Shown: positions 43,399 through 53,464, counted from the stretch's first letter. The stretch: 64,000 nucleotides of DNA from Clostridiales bacterium (GCA_024690965.1 JAILOG010000013.1:1-64000), one strand, 5' to 3'. Made by a program: numbers and translations. The notes: generated from the letters alone by a model not told the origin.

Positions 43399-45792
43399 AT
43401 GAAATATAAACTTACCGTAGCTCAGGCAAAGGAGCTTATAGAATCGAAAATCTCCCACTATTACGGAGTAACGCCCGAAGACGCTACAAACGAGCATTTC
43501 TATAAATCTATTGTTCTTATCGTAAGCGATCTTATGAAAGAGGCTTACAAAGAATTTCACGACAAAGCAAAAAAACAGAACAAAAAGACAGTTTATTACC
43601 TTTGTATGGAGTTTTTGATGGGCAGATCCCTCAAAAACAATCTGTATAATCTCGGCTTGGAAAACACAATGGCTTCGGCACTTTCAAAATTCGGTGTAAA
43701 GCTTGAAAATATCTATGAAGAAGAACCAGACGCAGGCTTAGGTAACGGCGGCTTGGGAAGACTTGCCGCGTGCTTTTTAGACGGACTTGCTACACAGTGT
43801 TACCCATCTATGGGCTATTCTCTGAGATATGAATACGGAATTTTCAGCCAAAAATTTGTTGACGGCTGGCAAACAGAGCTTCCCGATTTTTGGCTGCCCG
43901 GCGGTGCCGTATGGCTTCAGCCCGCACCCGAAAAATCTTTTGATATCAATTTCAACGGACATTTAGAGGAATCTTGGGATAACAATATCCACAAGGTGAA
44001 TCTTGTAGAGCCTACAACCGTTACAGCCGTGCCTTACGACATGTATGTTTCGGGTATGAACGGCAAGGGCATAAGCAGACTCCGTCTTTGGGCCGCGCAG
44101 GGCAAACACTTTGATATGAAGCTTTTCAACGACGGTCAATATATGCGCGCGATAGAACAAAACGCTATGGCTGAAAGCATTACAAAGGTGCTTTATCCCG
44201 GAGATAACCACGCGGAGGGCAAAAGCCTGCGCCTTAATCAGCAGTATTTCCTTGTGAGCGCCACAATACAGGATATTATAAGACGTCATTTAAGAGATTA
44301 CGGAACGCTTGATAATTTCTCGGATCTTGTAACTATCCATATGAACGATACACATCCAGTTTTGGCAGTTCCCGAGCTTATGAGAATAATGATGGACGAG
44401 TGCGGATATTCCTGGAATGACGCGTGGAATATAGTAAGCAAAACTATCGCTTATACAAACCACACCGTTATGCGTGAAGCTCTTGAGTGCTGGGGAGAGG
44501 ATATGTTCAAGGCAAAGCTTCCCAGAATTTATCAGATAGTTTGTGAGATAAACAGAAGATTCTGCAGCGACTTAAACGATAAAGAGGTGGATCAGCACAC
44601 AATAGATAACGTCTCCATTATCAATGACGGCGCTGTAAGAATGGCAAACCTCGCCGTAATGGCAAGCTACAAGGTAAACGGTGTATCTCAGCTTCACAGC
44701 GATATACTTAAAAAGACGGTATTTAAGGATTTCTATAACCTTATGCCCGACAAATTTACAAACGTTACAAACGGCATTGCACACAGACGTTGGCTCAACC
44801 AGTCTAATCCGCGATTGGCGTCGCTGTTGTGCGATACGATAGGCAACGGTTATATTTGCGACGCTTATCAGCTCAAAAAGCTTGAAGCTTTTGCGGACGA
44901 CACCGCCGTTTTGGACGAGCTTGCCGCGATAAAGCTTCTTAACAAGATAGATATGGCGAAATACATCAAGGCGCATAACGGCATTGTTGTAGATCCCGAT
45001 TCTATATTTGATGTTCAGGTAAAGCGCTTGCACGAGTACAAACGTCAGCTTATGAACGCGGTTCAGATTTTGTCTGTTTATTTGGCTCTTAAAGAAAATA
45101 AAAATATGGACTTTGTGCCCAAAACGTTTATTTTCGGCGCGAAAGCCGCACCGGGGTATTATTTCGCGAAAGAAATAATAAGATTTATATTTACTTTGGC
45201 GGATATCATAAACAATGACCCCGATGTAAACGACAAGATAAAGGTAGTTTATCTTGAAGATTACAGAGTAACGGTAGCCGAAAAGCTTATACCGGCATCT
45301 GAGCTCTCAGAGCAGATCTCTTTGGCGGGAACAGAAGCTTCCGGCACGAGCAATATGAAATTTATGATAAACGGCGCGCTTACGCTTGGTACACTTGACG
45401 GCGCAAACGTTGAGATACACCAGTGTGTGGGCGAGGACAATATGTTCTTGTTTGGTCTTACCACGCCTGAGGTTAACAATATAAAGAACAGCGGTTACTA
45501 TCCGCAAATGTATTATAACAACAACCCTGTTATCAAAAAGGCTATAGACTATATCAGAATGATAGGATTTGATAACATTGCGGATAATCTTGTAAGTGTA
45601 GACCCGTATATGGTTCTCGCCGATTTCTCGGATTATTCACTTGCAAGACAAAGAGCTTCAGCGGTATATCTTGATAAGAATAAGTGGAATAAAATGTCGC
45701 TTATCAATATCGCTAACGCCGGAATATTCGCGGCGGACCGCGCAATAAGAGACTACGCGAACGATATCTGGAACATGAAACCGGTACAGTAA
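43399..45792 (+). CDS. glgP: Glycogen/starch/maltodextrin phosphorylase
   Basis: A 797-residue GT35 phosphorylase that releases glucose-1-phosphate from the non-reducing ends of alpha-1,4-glucans in the cytoplasm. The pyridoxal phosphate lysine is Lys654 in GTEASGTSNMKFMING, and LGNGGLGRLAACFLDGLA, IVCEINRRF and VKRLHEYKRQLMN are all typical. GGAGG precedes the ATG. The length matches bacterial GlgP. No other glycogen gene (glgA, glgB, glgC) is in the window, so it may serve storage glycogen or imported maltodextrins. Confidence 0.96.
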   Translation: MKYKLTVAQAKELIESKISHYYGVTPEDATNEHFYKSIVLIVSDLMKEAYKEFHDKAKKQNKKTVYYLCMEFLMGRSLKNNLYNLGLENTMASALSKFGVKLENIYEEEPDAGLGNGGLGRLAACFLDGLATQCYPSMGYSLRYEYGIFSQKFVDGWQTELPDFWLPGGAVWLQPAPEKSFDINFNGHLEESWDNNIHKVNLVEPTTVTAVPYDMYVSGMNGKGISRLRLWAAQGKHFDMKLFNDGQYMRAIEQNAMAESITKVLYPGDNHAEGKSLRLNQQYFLVSATIQDIIRRHLRDYGTLDNFSDLVTIHMNDTHPVLAVPELMRIMMDECGYSWNDAWNIVSKTIAYTNHTVMREALECWGEDMFKAKLPRIYQIVCEINRRFCSDLNDKEVDQHTIDNVSIINDGAVRMANLAVMASYKVNGVSQLHSDILKKTVFKDFYNLMPDKFTNVTNGIAHRRWLNQSNPRLASLLCDTIGNGYICDAYQLKKLEAFADDTAVLDELAAIKLLNKIDMAKYIKAHNGIVVDPDSIFDVQVKRLHEYKRQLMNAVQILSVYLALKENKNMDFVPKTFIFGAKAAPGYYFAKEIIRFIFTLADIINNDPDVNDKIKVVYLEDYRVTVAEKLIPASELSEQISLAGTEASGTSNMKFMINGALTLGTLDGANVEIHQCVGEDNMFLFGLTTPEVNNIKNSGYYPQMYYNNNPVIKKAIDYIRMIGFDNIADNLVSVDPYMVLADFSDYSLARQRASAVYLDKNKWNKMSLINIANAGIFAADRAIRDYANDIWNMKPVQ

Positions 45793-45824
45793 AAAATCGA
45801 ATATAAAAAAATTGTCTTTTCCCC

Positions 45825-45853
45825 TTGCAATTTGCAGGGGGATATGATATAAT
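45825..45853 (+). promoter_or_regulatory. Promoter of rpmE
   Basis: TTGCAA, 17 bases, TATAAT with TGA before the -10. It is a near-consensus promoter, as expected for a ribosomal protein gene. Confidence 0.8.
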
Positions 45854-45892
45854 GACCAAGTTATTACGGTTTCGACGAAAGAGGTGAAAATA

Positions 45893-46093
45893 ATGAAAGA
45901 AAATATTCATCCGAAATATGAACAAACCAAAGTTACATGCGCTTGCGGTAATGTTATAGAAACAGGCTCTACAAAGAGCAATCTCCGTGTTGATATTTGC
46001 TCTAAGTGTCACCCTTTCTTTACCGGTAAGCAAAAGCTCGTTGATACCGGCGGACGTGTTGAGAGATTCAAGAAGCGTTACGGTATGCAGTAA
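45893..46093 (+). CDS. rpmE: 50S ribosomal protein L31
   Basis: A 66-residue L31 of the zinc-binding (C+) type: Cys16 and Cys18 (CAC) pair with Cys36 and Cys39 (CSKC). The start is the ATG at 45893, after GAGGTG; the in-frame GTG at 45884 is part of the ribosome site. L31 bridges the two ribosomal subunits. The gene stands alone between its own promoter and terminator. A zinc-free second copy, common in other bacteria, was not seen in the window. Confidence 0.97.
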   Translation: MKENIHPKYEQTKVTCACGNVIETGSTKSNLRVDICSKCHPFFTGKQKLVDTGGRVERFKKRYGMQ

Positions 46094-46111
46094 TTAATAG
46101 AGCTACTCATA

Positions 46112-46146
46112 AGCGGCACATTGTTTTGTGTGTCGCTTTTGTTTTG
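46112..46146 (+). terminator. Terminator of rpmE
   Basis: AGCGGCACA (46112-46120) pairs with TGTGTCGCT, with one G-T pair, and is followed by TTTTGTTTT. Confidence 0.75.
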
Positions 46147-46175
46147 CGAAAAAATAACACGGGAGCGTGTTTATT

Positions 46176-46799
46176 ATGAATGAATACATAACCGTTTCGT
46201 CTTACGGTGAAGACTCTTTTGTTGAAAAACGCTCAAAATTCATCGGCTATGCAAAGCCTGTGCAAACAGAGCAGGAAGCCGTAGATTTCATAAACGAGCT
46301 CAGACAAAAGCATTGGGATGCGACACACAATGTTTATGCCTATGTTTTGCGTGAAGGTAACACAGCCAGATACAGCGACGACGGCGAACCGCAGGGAACA
46401 GCCGGCATACCCGTTTTAGATGTTATTAAAAAAACGGGTATCTGCGATGTGGTCGTTGTGGTAACAAGATATTTCGGCGGAGTTTTGCTCGGGACGGGAG
46501 GGCTTGTTCGCGCATATTCAAACGGGGCAAAAATCGCCATAGAAGCGGCAAAGCCTGTCGCCATGCGAGAATGTTCCGTATGCAAAATCAAGTGTTCTTA
46601 TACCGCTTACGGAAAAATATCTTCGCTTATCGTATCGGACGGCGGCAAGACCGATGATACCGTTTTCGCTGACAATGTTGAGATCCTTTTTCATATACCT
46701 ACAGATTCTCAATCGCTGTTTAGCAAGCATTTGACCGATCTTACGGCGGGCGGCGTTACTGCGGAAACAATTGACAAAAGGTACTTTATGTGCCAATAA
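46176..46799 (+). CDS. yigZ: YigZ/IMPACT family protein
   Basis: 207 residues from the ATG at 46176, 10 bases after GGGAG. The N-terminal IMPACT domain is complete: FVEKRSKFIGYA, ATHNVYAYVLREGNTARYSDDGEP, GTAGIPVLDVI and VVTRYFGGVLLGTGGLVRAYSNG. A smaller C-terminal domain (DUF1949-like) follows. The protein is widespread in Firmicutes; eukaryotic relatives regulate translation, but the bacterial role is not settled. It is a single gene after the rpmE terminator. Confidence 0.92.
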   Translation: MNEYITVSSYGEDSFVEKRSKFIGYAKPVQTEQEAVDFINELRQKHWDATHNVYAYVLREGNTARYSDDGEPQGTAGIPVLDVIKKTGICDVVVVVTRYFGGVLLGTGGLVRAYSNGAKIAIEAAKPVAMRECSVCKIKCSYTAYGKISSLIVSDGGKTDDTVFADNVEILFHIPTDSQSLFSKHLTDLTAGGVTAETIDKRYFMCQ

Positions 46800-46895
46800 G
46801 ATGAAAAATTGAAAAAATGATAAAATAAAAAAGGTTTTTACAAAATTGTTGCGTATAAAACATTGTAAGGAAATTTGCCGAAAGAAGGTGCCGGA

Positions 46896-47906
46896 GTGGA
46901 GTACAACAATATAAGAGAGCGAAGCGAACATATAGAGCAGAAAATTCTTATGCCTTACGCGGCGTTTTCGGCAAAAACAAAGGGCAGGCTTTTTCAGGAA
47001 GAAAAGTGTGAGATACGTACGGAGTATCAACGCGACCGCGACCGCATAATCCACTGCAAGTCTTTTAGAAGGCTTAAACATAAAACGCAGGTTTTTATGT
47101 CGCCCGAGGGCGACCATTACCGCACAAGGCTTACGCACACATTAGAGGTAGCTCAAATAGCGCGCACAATTGCAAAGGCGCTTTTGCTTAACGAGGATTT
47201 GACAGAGGCAATAGCCTTGGCGCACGATCTGGGGCATACGCCTTTCGGACATTCGGGCGAGCACGTGCTCAATGACTTGTCAAAACACGGCTTTAAGCAT
47301 TATGAACAAAGTGTAAGAGTTGTTGACAAAATTGAGAAGAACGGAAAAGGTCTTAACCTTACATATGAGGTACGTGACGGAATACTTAATCACACAAAAG
47401 GCAAGCAGCCCGAAACACTGGAAGGGCAGATAGTAAGAATATCAGACAGAATTGCATATATCAACCACGATATTGACGACGCGATAAGAGCCAACGTTTT
47501 GAAAAACGAAGATATCCCAAAGCATATAAGAGATGTTGTAGGCAACACTACAAGCAGCCGTATAAACAGCTTTGTTACTTCGCTTATACTAAACTCTAAA
47601 GACGGAGAGCTTAATATGGCTCCCGATATTCAAGCGGTTTTTGATGAGCTGCACGAATTTATGTACGCTAACGTTTATGTAAGCCCTTACGCGAAGTCTG
47701 AGGAGAAAAAGATTCCCGATCTTATAGGCAGATTATTCAGATATTTTCTTGATAACCCCCAAAAGATGCCGCAGGAATATATAAATATAGCGCAAAACGA
47801 GGACGCGGACAGGGCTGTGTGCGATTATATCGCAGGTATGACGGATCACTACGCAGTTGAATTGTATGAGGATATATATATCCCCAAAAGCTGGCGTATA
47901 AAATAA
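46896..47906 (+). CDS. dgt: dGTPase-like HD-domain deoxynucleotide triphosphohydrolase
   Basis: 336 residues. The GTG at 46896 is chosen because AGAAGGTG lies 6 bases upstream; a TTG at 46875 is possible but has no ribosome site. The HD-domain metal ligands are His in RLTHTLEVAQIA, the HD pair in ALAHDLGHTPFGH and Asp in RISDRIAYINHDIDDA. The opening (CEIRTEYQRDRDRIIHCKSF) matches the short dGTPase-like family. Members hydrolyse dNTPs to deoxynucleosides and triphosphate and help set dNTP pools. It precedes dnaG by 20 bases, a common clostridial dgt-dnaG-rpoD arrangement. Confidence 0.93.
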   Translation: MEYNNIRERSEHIEQKILMPYAAFSAKTKGRLFQEEKCEIRTEYQRDRDRIIHCKSFRRLKHKTQVFMSPEGDHYRTRLTHTLEVAQIARTIAKALLLNEDLTEAIALAHDLGHTPFGHSGEHVLNDLSKHGFKHYEQSVRVVDKIEKNGKGLNLTYEVRDGILNHTKGKQPETLEGQIVRISDRIAYINHDIDDAIRANVLKNEDIPKHIRDVVGNTTSSRINSFVTSLILNSKDGELNMAPDIQAVFDELHEFMYANVYVSPYAKSEEKKIPDLIGRLFRYFLDNPQKMPQEYINIAQNEDADRAVCDYIAGMTDHYAVELYEDIYIPKSWRIK

Positions 47907-47926
47907 ACAACAGGAGGCGAAATGGA

Positions 47927-49687
47927 ATGGCATTACCGGAAAGCTTTTTGCAGGATCTGAGACTCAGAAATCCTATTTCGGATGTTGTTTCGTCTTATGT
48001 TAATTTAAAACGCGCAGGCAGAAATATGGTCGGGTTGTGTCCGTTCCATAACGAAAAAACGCCTTCTTTTACCGTATACACCGCGACCGATTCATTTTAT
48101 TGTTTTGGCTGCGGCTGCGGCGGAGAGGTAATAACATTTATACGAAAAATTGAAAATTTAGATTATATAGACGCAGTTAAATTCTTGGCTCAGCGTTGCG
48201 GTATGCAGATGCCCGAGTTTTCGGTTGACGATTCTTTGGCGAAGCTTAGAATAAGAATCTTTGAGGCAAACCGCGCGGCAGCGAAATTCTTTAACAACTA
48301 CCTTTATTCGCCCGGCGGAAAAAAAGGTCTTGATTATCTTAAAAACCGCGGCTTGAGCGATTCTACGATAAAGCATTTCGGTTTGGGCTTTGCCCCCGAG
48401 AATACATATGAGCTTAATAAATATCTTATTAACAACGGTTTTACCGAATTTGAGCTTGAGCAGGCAAATCTTGCTTTTAAATCGAGCAGAACAAACAGGC
48501 TTGTAGACAGATTTATTGACAGGGTAATCTATCCGATGATTGACCTGAGAGGCAATGTTATTGCTTTTGCGGGCAGAACTCTCAACAAAACCGATAAAGC
48601 CAAATACATAAATACTTCGGACACGCCCGTTTTTAAAAAAAGCGAGAATTTATTTGCGCTCAATTACGCAAAAAACACAAAAGAAAAACAAATAATACTG
48701 GTTGAGGGTTATATGGATGTTATATCGCTTCACCAGGCGGGAATAGAAAATACTGTCGCTTGCATGGGAACATCTCTTACAAAAGAACACGCCCAGCTTT
48801 TGAGCAGATATTGCGAAGAAGTTGTTTTGTGTTTTGATTCGGACAACGCAGGCAGCAAAGCCACACAGAGATCAATTGAAATACTCAGGCAGGCAAATAT
48901 TCCCATAAGAATTATACGCATACCCGGCAACAAAGACCCCGATGAGTTTTTGAACGCCGATAAAGCCACCGGAGTGGAGAGATTTAAAGCACTTATTGAA
49001 AAAAGCAGAAACGATATAGAATATAAGCTTTCACTGTTAAGGCAAGGCGTAGATTTATCGGAACCGAGCGCAAAGGTGAGCTTTTTGACCGAGGCGGCAA
49101 AGATAATAGCAGGCATTGATAATTCTGTTGAGGCCGATGTTTATTGCGGTAAGCTTTGCAAAGAGCTTGAGGTAGAAAAGGCCTCCATGTTACAGCTCGT
49201 TAACAAATACAGAAGTAAATACAGATCAGACGCCAAAAGAAAGCAATTAAGATTTATACAGACCGAAGACACCCGCCCCGATTCTCTTAATCCCGACAGA
49301 AACAAGCGATTAAAGGCGGCAAAAGCTGAGGAATCGCTTATTACTTATATCTTTGGCAATCCCGACAAGATAGGGGAGATATCAAAGAGAATTTCTGCGG
49401 ACGATTTTGTTACGGAATTTAACGGAAGAATTTTTGCGTGTATATCCGAAAAGCTTTTGAACGGCGGAACAATTTCGCTTACCGAAATCGCAGGAAAGTT
49501 TTCGGTAGAAGAAAACAGCCGTATCGCATTTATGGCAAACAGACTTCCGGGAGATCTTGCGTCGGCAAACGAGTGTATAGATATCATACTGTCGGAAAAG
49601 AAAAAACAAAATTTAAGCTCCACCCCAAACGCGGGCGACGATGATATTTTAAATTATATTAACAGCATAAAAAAGGGAAAACAGTAA
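47927..49687 (+). CDS. dnaG: DNA primase
   Basis: 586 residues. The primase makes RNA primers for lagging-strand synthesis. The CHC2 zinc finger ([23 protein letters not shown]) is at the N-terminus, the TOPRIM catalytic centre ([29 protein letters not shown]) in the middle, and a C-terminal helicase-interaction region (about 450-560). The start at 47927 has AGGAGG 9 bases upstream. It lies directly upstream of rpoD with a 16-base gap, the classic macromolecular synthesis operon order. Confidence 0.97.
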   Translation: MALPESFLQDLRLRNPISDVVSSYVNLKRAGRNMVGLCPFHNEKTPSFTVYTATDSFYCFGCGCGGEVITFIRKIENLDYIDAVKFLAQRCGMQMPEFSVDDSLAKLRIRIFEANRAAAKFFNNYLYSPGGKKGLDYLKNRGLSDSTIKHFGLGFAPENTYELNKYLINNGFTEFELEQANLAFKSSRTNRLVDRFIDRVIYPMIDLRGNVIAFAGRTLNKTDKAKYINTSDTPVFKKSENLFALNYAKNTKEKQIILVEGYMDVISLHQAGIENTVACMGTSLTKEHAQLLSRYCEEVVLCFDSDNAGSKATQRSIEILRQANIPIRIIRIPGNKDPDEFLNADKATGVERFKALIEKSRNDIEYKLSLLRQGVDLSEPSAKVSFLTEAAKIIAGIDNSVEADVYCGKLCKELEVEKASMLQLVNKYRSKYRSDAKRKQLRFIQTEDTRPDSLNPDRNKRLKAAKAEESLITYIFGNPDKIGEISKRISADDFVTEFNGRIFACISEKLLNGGTISLTEIAGKFSVEENSRIAFMANRLPGDLASANECIDIILSEKKKQNLSSTPNAGDDDILNYINSIKKGKQ

Positions 49688-49703
49688 GGAAAGGCTGAAA
49701 AAA

Positions 49704-50804
49704 ATGGGAATTCAAGCACAGGACAAAAAAACAATTATAAAAGAGCTTACAGAGCAGGCAAAAGCTAAGGGGAGCCTGAGCACACAGGAAATACTTGATG
49801 CTATGGGCGAGGTTGACTTTGAACCCGAATTGCTTGAAAAGTTTTATGATAATCTGGAATCTATGGGAATAGAGATCATCGAGAACTTTGACGACCTGCA
49901 AATAGACAACATAGATCTTGGTATAACATCGGGTACCGCCGATATAATGGAAGAAGAATCCACCGTAGAAAATGTTAATATCGACGATCCAGTAAAAATA
50001 TACTTAAAAGAAATAGGCAGAGTACCGCTTTTATCCCCCGAAGAAGAGATTAAGCTTGCAATGGGTATAAACAACGGCGACCCCGTTGCCAAAAAGCGCT
50101 TGAGCGAGGCAAACTTAAGACTTGTTGTAAGTATCGCGAAGCGTTATTTGGGCAGAGGTATGCAATTCCTTGACCTGATACAGGAAGGAAATCTCGGACT
50201 TATAAAAGCAGTTGAAAAATTTGACTATACGAAGGGCTTTAAGTTTTCAACATATGCCACCTGGTGGATAAGACAAGCCATTACCCGTGCTATTGCCGAC
50301 CAGGCAAGAACAATCAGAATTCCCGTTCATATGGTAGAGACCATAAACAAGGTTAAGAAAGTATCAAACCAGCTTTTGCACGAAAACGGCAAAGAGCCTT
50401 CTCCCGAGGAGATTGCCGAAAGCATAGGAATGACTCCCGACAAGGTGAGAGAAATAATGCGTATTGCGCAGGAGCCTGTTTCTCTTGAAACGCCTATCGG
50501 CGAAGAAGAGGACAGCCATTTGGGCGACTTTATTCCCGATGACGACGCTCCCGCACCGGCAGACGCCGCCTCTCAGACTATGCTCAAGGAACAGCTTAAT
50601 GAAGTGCTTTCTACCCTTACCCCAAGAGAAGAAAAAGTGCTCAGACTCAGATTCGGTCTTGTAGACGGTCATCCGCGCACACTTGAGGATGTAGGCAAAG
50701 AGTTCAATGTAACCCGTGAGCGTATCAGACAAATAGAAGCAAAAGCTTTAAGAAAGCTTCGTCATCCCAGCAGAAGCAAAAAGCTGAGAGACTTTATGGA
50801 ATAA
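49704..50804 (+). CDS. rpoD: Primary sigma factor (sigma-70/sigma-A)
   Basis: 366 residues, typical of the compact Firmicutes sigma-A. Region 1.1 (about 1-70) is present, region 1.2 contains [16 protein letters not shown], region 2 contains [23 protein letters not shown] and [16 protein letters not shown], region 3 follows, and region 4 has the helix-turn-helix [20 protein letters not shown]. It directs RNA polymerase to the TTGaca/TATAAT promoters found across this window. It follows dnaG in one operon. Confidence 0.98.
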   Translation: MGIQAQDKKTIIKELTEQAKAKGSLSTQEILDAMGEVDFEPELLEKFYDNLESMGIEIIENFDDLQIDNIDLGITSGTADIMEEESTVENVNIDDPVKIYLKEIGRVPLLSPEEEIKLAMGINNGDPVAKKRLSEANLRLVVSIAKRYLGRGMQFLDLIQEGNLGLIKAVEKFDYTKGFKFSTYATWWIRQAITRAIADQARTIRIPVHMVETINKVKKVSNQLLHENGKEPSPEEIAESIGMTPDKVREIMRIAQEPVSLETPIGEEEDSHLGDFIPDDDAPAPADAASQTMLKEQLNEVLSTLTPREEKVLRLRFGLVDGHPRTLEDVGKEFNVTRERIRQIEAKALRKLRHPSRSKKLRDFME

Positions 50805-50817
50805 TCGCGGTGATCTT

Positions 50818-51315
50818 ATGTATAAGATAGCAAGCTTTGAAAAAGTGTCGGAAAGCGAATATTACGGCGCTTTTGATATGAATGTTGATAATCCTGCCAA
50901 ATATGCCGAGATAAAGCTTCCGCAAAGAGCAACCAAAGGCTCTGCCGGGTATGATTTTTACGCTACGGTTGATTTTTCGCTTTTTCCGGGTGAAACAATC
51001 AAGATTCCCACGGGAATCAGGGCAAAAATTGACGACGGATGGGTGCTTATGCTGTATCCGCGCAGCGGCTTGGGCTTTAAATACCGTTTGCAGCTTAACA
51101 ACACAGTAGGAATAATTGACAGCGATTATTACTATTCGGATAACGAAGGTCATATATATATTAAAATAACAAATTGCTCAAACGAAAACAAAGTTTTGAA
51201 CATAAAAAAAGGTGAAGCTTTCGCGCAGGGGGTTTTTACCCCGTTCGGAGTAACAAAGGACGACTCTGTTAATACACAGCGCAACGGAGGCTTCGGAAGC
51301 ACCGACAATAAATAA
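50818..51315 (+). CDS. dut: dUTP diphosphatase
   Basis: A 165-residue trimeric-type dUTPase, which hydrolyses dUTP to dUMP and diphosphate. Conserved motifs are AGYDFYATVDF (1), YPRSGLGFKYRL (2), NTVGIIDSDYY (3), GEAFAQGVF (4) and NGGFGST (5). The ribosome site (CGGTGAT) is weak, and the gene begins 13 bases after rpoD, so it is probably read through from the operon. It suits the deoxynucleotide theme of dgt and nrdR on either side. Confidence 0.94.
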   Translation: MYKIASFEKVSESEYYGAFDMNVDNPAKYAEIKLPQRATKGSAGYDFYATVDFSLFPGETIKIPTGIRAKIDDGWVLMLYPRSGLGFKYRLQLNNTVGIIDSDYYYSDNEGHIYIKITNCSNENKVLNIKKGEAFAQGVFTPFGVTKDDSVNTQRNGGFGSTDNK

Positions 51316-51333
51316 TAAGAGAGGAAATAACAT

Positions 51334-51801
51334 ATGAAATGTCCCTTTTGTGGGTACCCGGAAAGCAAGGTGTGCGACTCGCGCCCTGTTGAGGAGAATG
51401 AAAAAATAAGGCGCAGACGTGAGTGCTTAAACTGCGCAAAAAGATTTACAACTTATGAGGCTATAGAAAGCCTGCCTATTATGGTTGTAAAACGCGATAA
51501 CTCAAGAGAACCTTTCGACAAGCAGAAGCTTATAAGAGGCCTTATAAGAGCCTGTGAAAAAAGACCCGTTTCTTATGAGGAAATTGAAAAGCTTGCTACA
51601 GATATAGAAGTAAGCATCTCTAATTCGTTGGAAAGAGAAGTGTCATCTAAGCAGATAGGCGAATACGCTATGGAGGGCCTGCGCGATATAGATGAGGTGG
51701 CTTATGTAAGATTTGCTTCTGTTTACCGACAGTTTAAGGATATAAGTACATTTATGGAGGAAATCAATAAACTAACGAGCGAAAAAACTCAAAACAGTTG
51801 A
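51334..51801 (+). CDS. nrdR: Transcriptional repressor NrdR
   Basis: 155 residues. The zinc ribbon has Cys3, Cys6, Cys31 and Cys34 ([27 protein letters not shown]), followed by an ATP-cone domain ([17 protein letters not shown]). NrdR represses ribonucleotide reductase genes in response to ATP/dATP through NrdR boxes. No nrd gene is in the window. GAGAGGA precedes the ATG. The TTGACA of the next promoter overlaps its stop codon. Confidence 0.97.
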   Translation: MKCPFCGYPESKVCDSRPVEENEKIRRRRECLNCAKRFTTYEAIESLPIMVVKRDNSREPFDKQKLIRGLIRACEKRPVSYEEIEKLATDIEVSISNSLEREVSSKQIGEYAMEGLRDIDEVAYVRFASVYRQFKDISTFMEEINKLTSEKTQNS

Positions 51802-51826
51802 CATACTTTTTACCGAATGATAAACT
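51798..51826 (+). promoter_or_regulatory. Promoter of the 59-residue peptide gene
   Basis: A perfect TTGACA, 17 bases, TAAACT with TGA before the -10. The -35 overlaps the nrdR stop codon. The predicted transcript starts about 28 bases before the peptide ATG at 51861. Confidence 0.65.
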
Positions 51827-51860
51827 GTTGTGGGAATTTCAATTATTTGTGTGGTGCATT

Positions 51861-52040
51861 ATGAAAAAACTGTATTATTATAAACCGCAATTAAATACAG
51901 AAAATTATTGTTTTAAAGACGCGATTACAGCATCTGATATGAGAGCCGAAAACTATGACCATTTTGACAACCGGGTGACTGTATCGGGCGGAGGCTTTCG
52001 TATAGAAGGCGACAGCCTAATTCCGTCTTATTACGGATAA
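51861..52040 (+). CDS. 59-residue peptide with DAITAS motif
   Basis: A short protein with its own promoter, a weak ribosome site (GGTG, 8 bases upstream) and two hairpins after or across the stop, so it is an independent transcription unit. Residues 6-25 read Y-x2-P-Q-L-x2-E-x5-D-A-I-T-A-S, the same pattern and spacing as in the 53-residue protein at 5636, while the C-terminal part (with GGGF and SLIPSYYG) is unrelated to it. No signal peptide or membrane segment is visible. There is one cysteine. The function is unknown; a processed or secreted peptide is a possibility. An open frame extends upstream to 51798 but overlaps the promoter. Confidence 0.65.
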   Translation: MKKLYYYKPQLNTENYCFKDAITASDMRAENYDHFDNRVTVSGGGFRIEGDSLIPSYYG

Positions 52041-52061
52041 TTCCGTAAAAATGGGTTGAAG

Positions 52062-52099
52062 TGCAGATCGGAATACGGTTCCTTTCTGCATTTTGTTTT
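52062..52099 (+). terminator. Terminator of the 59-residue peptide gene
   Basis: TGCAGA and TCTGCA enclose an inner GGAA/TTCC stem and are followed by TTTTGTTTT. Just upstream a second inverted repeat, TTACGGA (52031-52037) / TCCGTAA (52042-52048), spans the stop codon. Confidence 0.65.
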
Positions 52100-52119
52100 G
52101 ATGATAAGGGGAGAACAAA

Positions 52120-53448
52120 ATGAATAGATTAATTTATATCGCGACAACTGTTTTTCTTGCGGTATTGTGTGTTTTAAATCCGATCAGTGCTGCGGCATTA
52201 AACTACGATATAGATTTTAAACTTAACAGCGGCACCGTGTATATGGTAAACACCGATACTCAAACAGAAATATACAGTTATGATGCGGAAGTCAAGCGCT
52301 ATCCCGCTTCTACGACAAAAATAATGACATATATAATAACGGTTGATAACGTTTCGGATATAAAGAATACAAAAGTTGAGATAAAAGATGAACTTTTACA
52401 TAGCCTTGACGGCACTGAAAGCTCGGTTGCCGGATTGGAGGACTATGTAGGAAAATCATTGTCGGTTTATGACCTGCTTTGCTGCCTTATGGTAAAATCG
52501 GGAAATGACGCCGCGGTTGTGCTTGCCGATTTTGTGGGAAAAGGTAACCAAAGCTCCTTTGTTGAAATGATGAACCAAAAGGCTGCTCAGCTTGGATGTT
52601 CGGGAACACATTTTGTTAATCCTCACGGCTTGCATGACGAAGAACAGTATACAACGGCAAAAGATCTGTATCTTATAACGGAGTGCGCAATGAGTATGCC
52701 GTATTTTTCCGAGATATGCGCAATGTCGTCTTATTATCTGCCCGATTCGGATTATCCTCTTGTGGCGACAAATTTACTGGTTGACGAAGGCAGAGGCGGC
52801 GATTACTATTACCGTTGGGCAACAGGCATCAAAACAGGCACAACGGACGAGGCAGGATATTGCCTCGTTGCTTCCGCGGTTAAGGACGGATACTCATACA
52901 TTTGCATAGCTCTTGATTCGCCCTGCGTTGACAGCGACGGAGACTGGATAGAAGAAAACGGCGCAATGGAAGATTGCATAAATATGTTTGACTGGGCGTT
53001 TGATAACTTTGAGATAAAAACCATAGTGGACAAAGAAACGCCCGTTTGCAGTGTGAATTTGGAATCGGCGTGGAACAAAGATACGCTGCTTCTTGTGCCG
53101 GAGAATAACTATTCGGCGATATTGCCATACGATGTGGAGGCTTCTGCCGTAACGGTAACGCCCGATGTTCCAAAAAGTGTTGAAGCTCCCGTGAAAAAGG
53201 GCGATATTATCGGTACTGCGCAAATAGTTTACAACGACGAAATTCTTGCGACAATAAACCTCGCGGCGTCCGAATCAGTAGACCGCAGCGAGGTTGTTAA
53301 GGTTACAAATACCGTAAAAACAGCGGCGCTTTCCAATTGGGTGGTTATTCCTATTGCGATATTGGCTGTACTGTTTGTTCTGTATATAATATTGGCAACT
53401 ATACTCAAAAAAAGAATGGACAGCCAAAAGAAAATGCAGAATAAATGA
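52120..53448 (+). CDS. dacF: D-alanyl-D-alanine carboxypeptidase (DacF/PBP5 type)
   Basis: 442 residues. A penicillin-binding protein that trims the terminal D-Ala from peptidoglycan stem peptides. The N-terminal signal peptide is clear. Active-site motifs are S64-T-T-K67 (PASTTKIM), S127-G-N129 (KSGNDAA) and K238-T-G (IKTGTTDEAG). A C-terminal membrane segment (WVVIPIAILAVLFVLYIIL) anchors it, replacing the usual amphipathic helix of PBP5. AAGGGGA precedes the ATG. It is a single gene ending at a bidirectional terminator. The symbol is by family; DacA-like paralogues are similar. Confidence 0.93.
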   Translation: MNRLIYIATTVFLAVLCVLNPISAAALNYDIDFKLNSGTVYMVNTDTQTEIYSYDAEVKRYPASTTKIMTYIITVDNVSDIKNTKVEIKDELLHSLDGTESSVAGLEDYVGKSLSVYDLLCCLMVKSGNDAAVVLADFVGKGNQSSFVEMMNQKAAQLGCSGTHFVNPHGLHDEEQYTTAKDLYLITECAMSMPYFSEICAMSSYYLPDSDYPLVATNLLVDEGRGGDYYYRWATGIKTGTTDEAGYCLVASAVKDGYSYICIALDSPCVDSDGDWIEENGAMEDCINMFDWAFDNFEIKTIVDKETPVCSVNLESAWNKDTLLLVPENNYSAILPYDVEASAVTVTPDVPKSVEAPVKKGDIIGTAQIVYNDEILATINLAASESVDRSEVVKVTNTVKTAALSNWVVIPIAILAVLFVLYIILATILKKRMDSQKKMQNK

Positions 53449-53464
53449 TTTTGACAGTAAAAAA

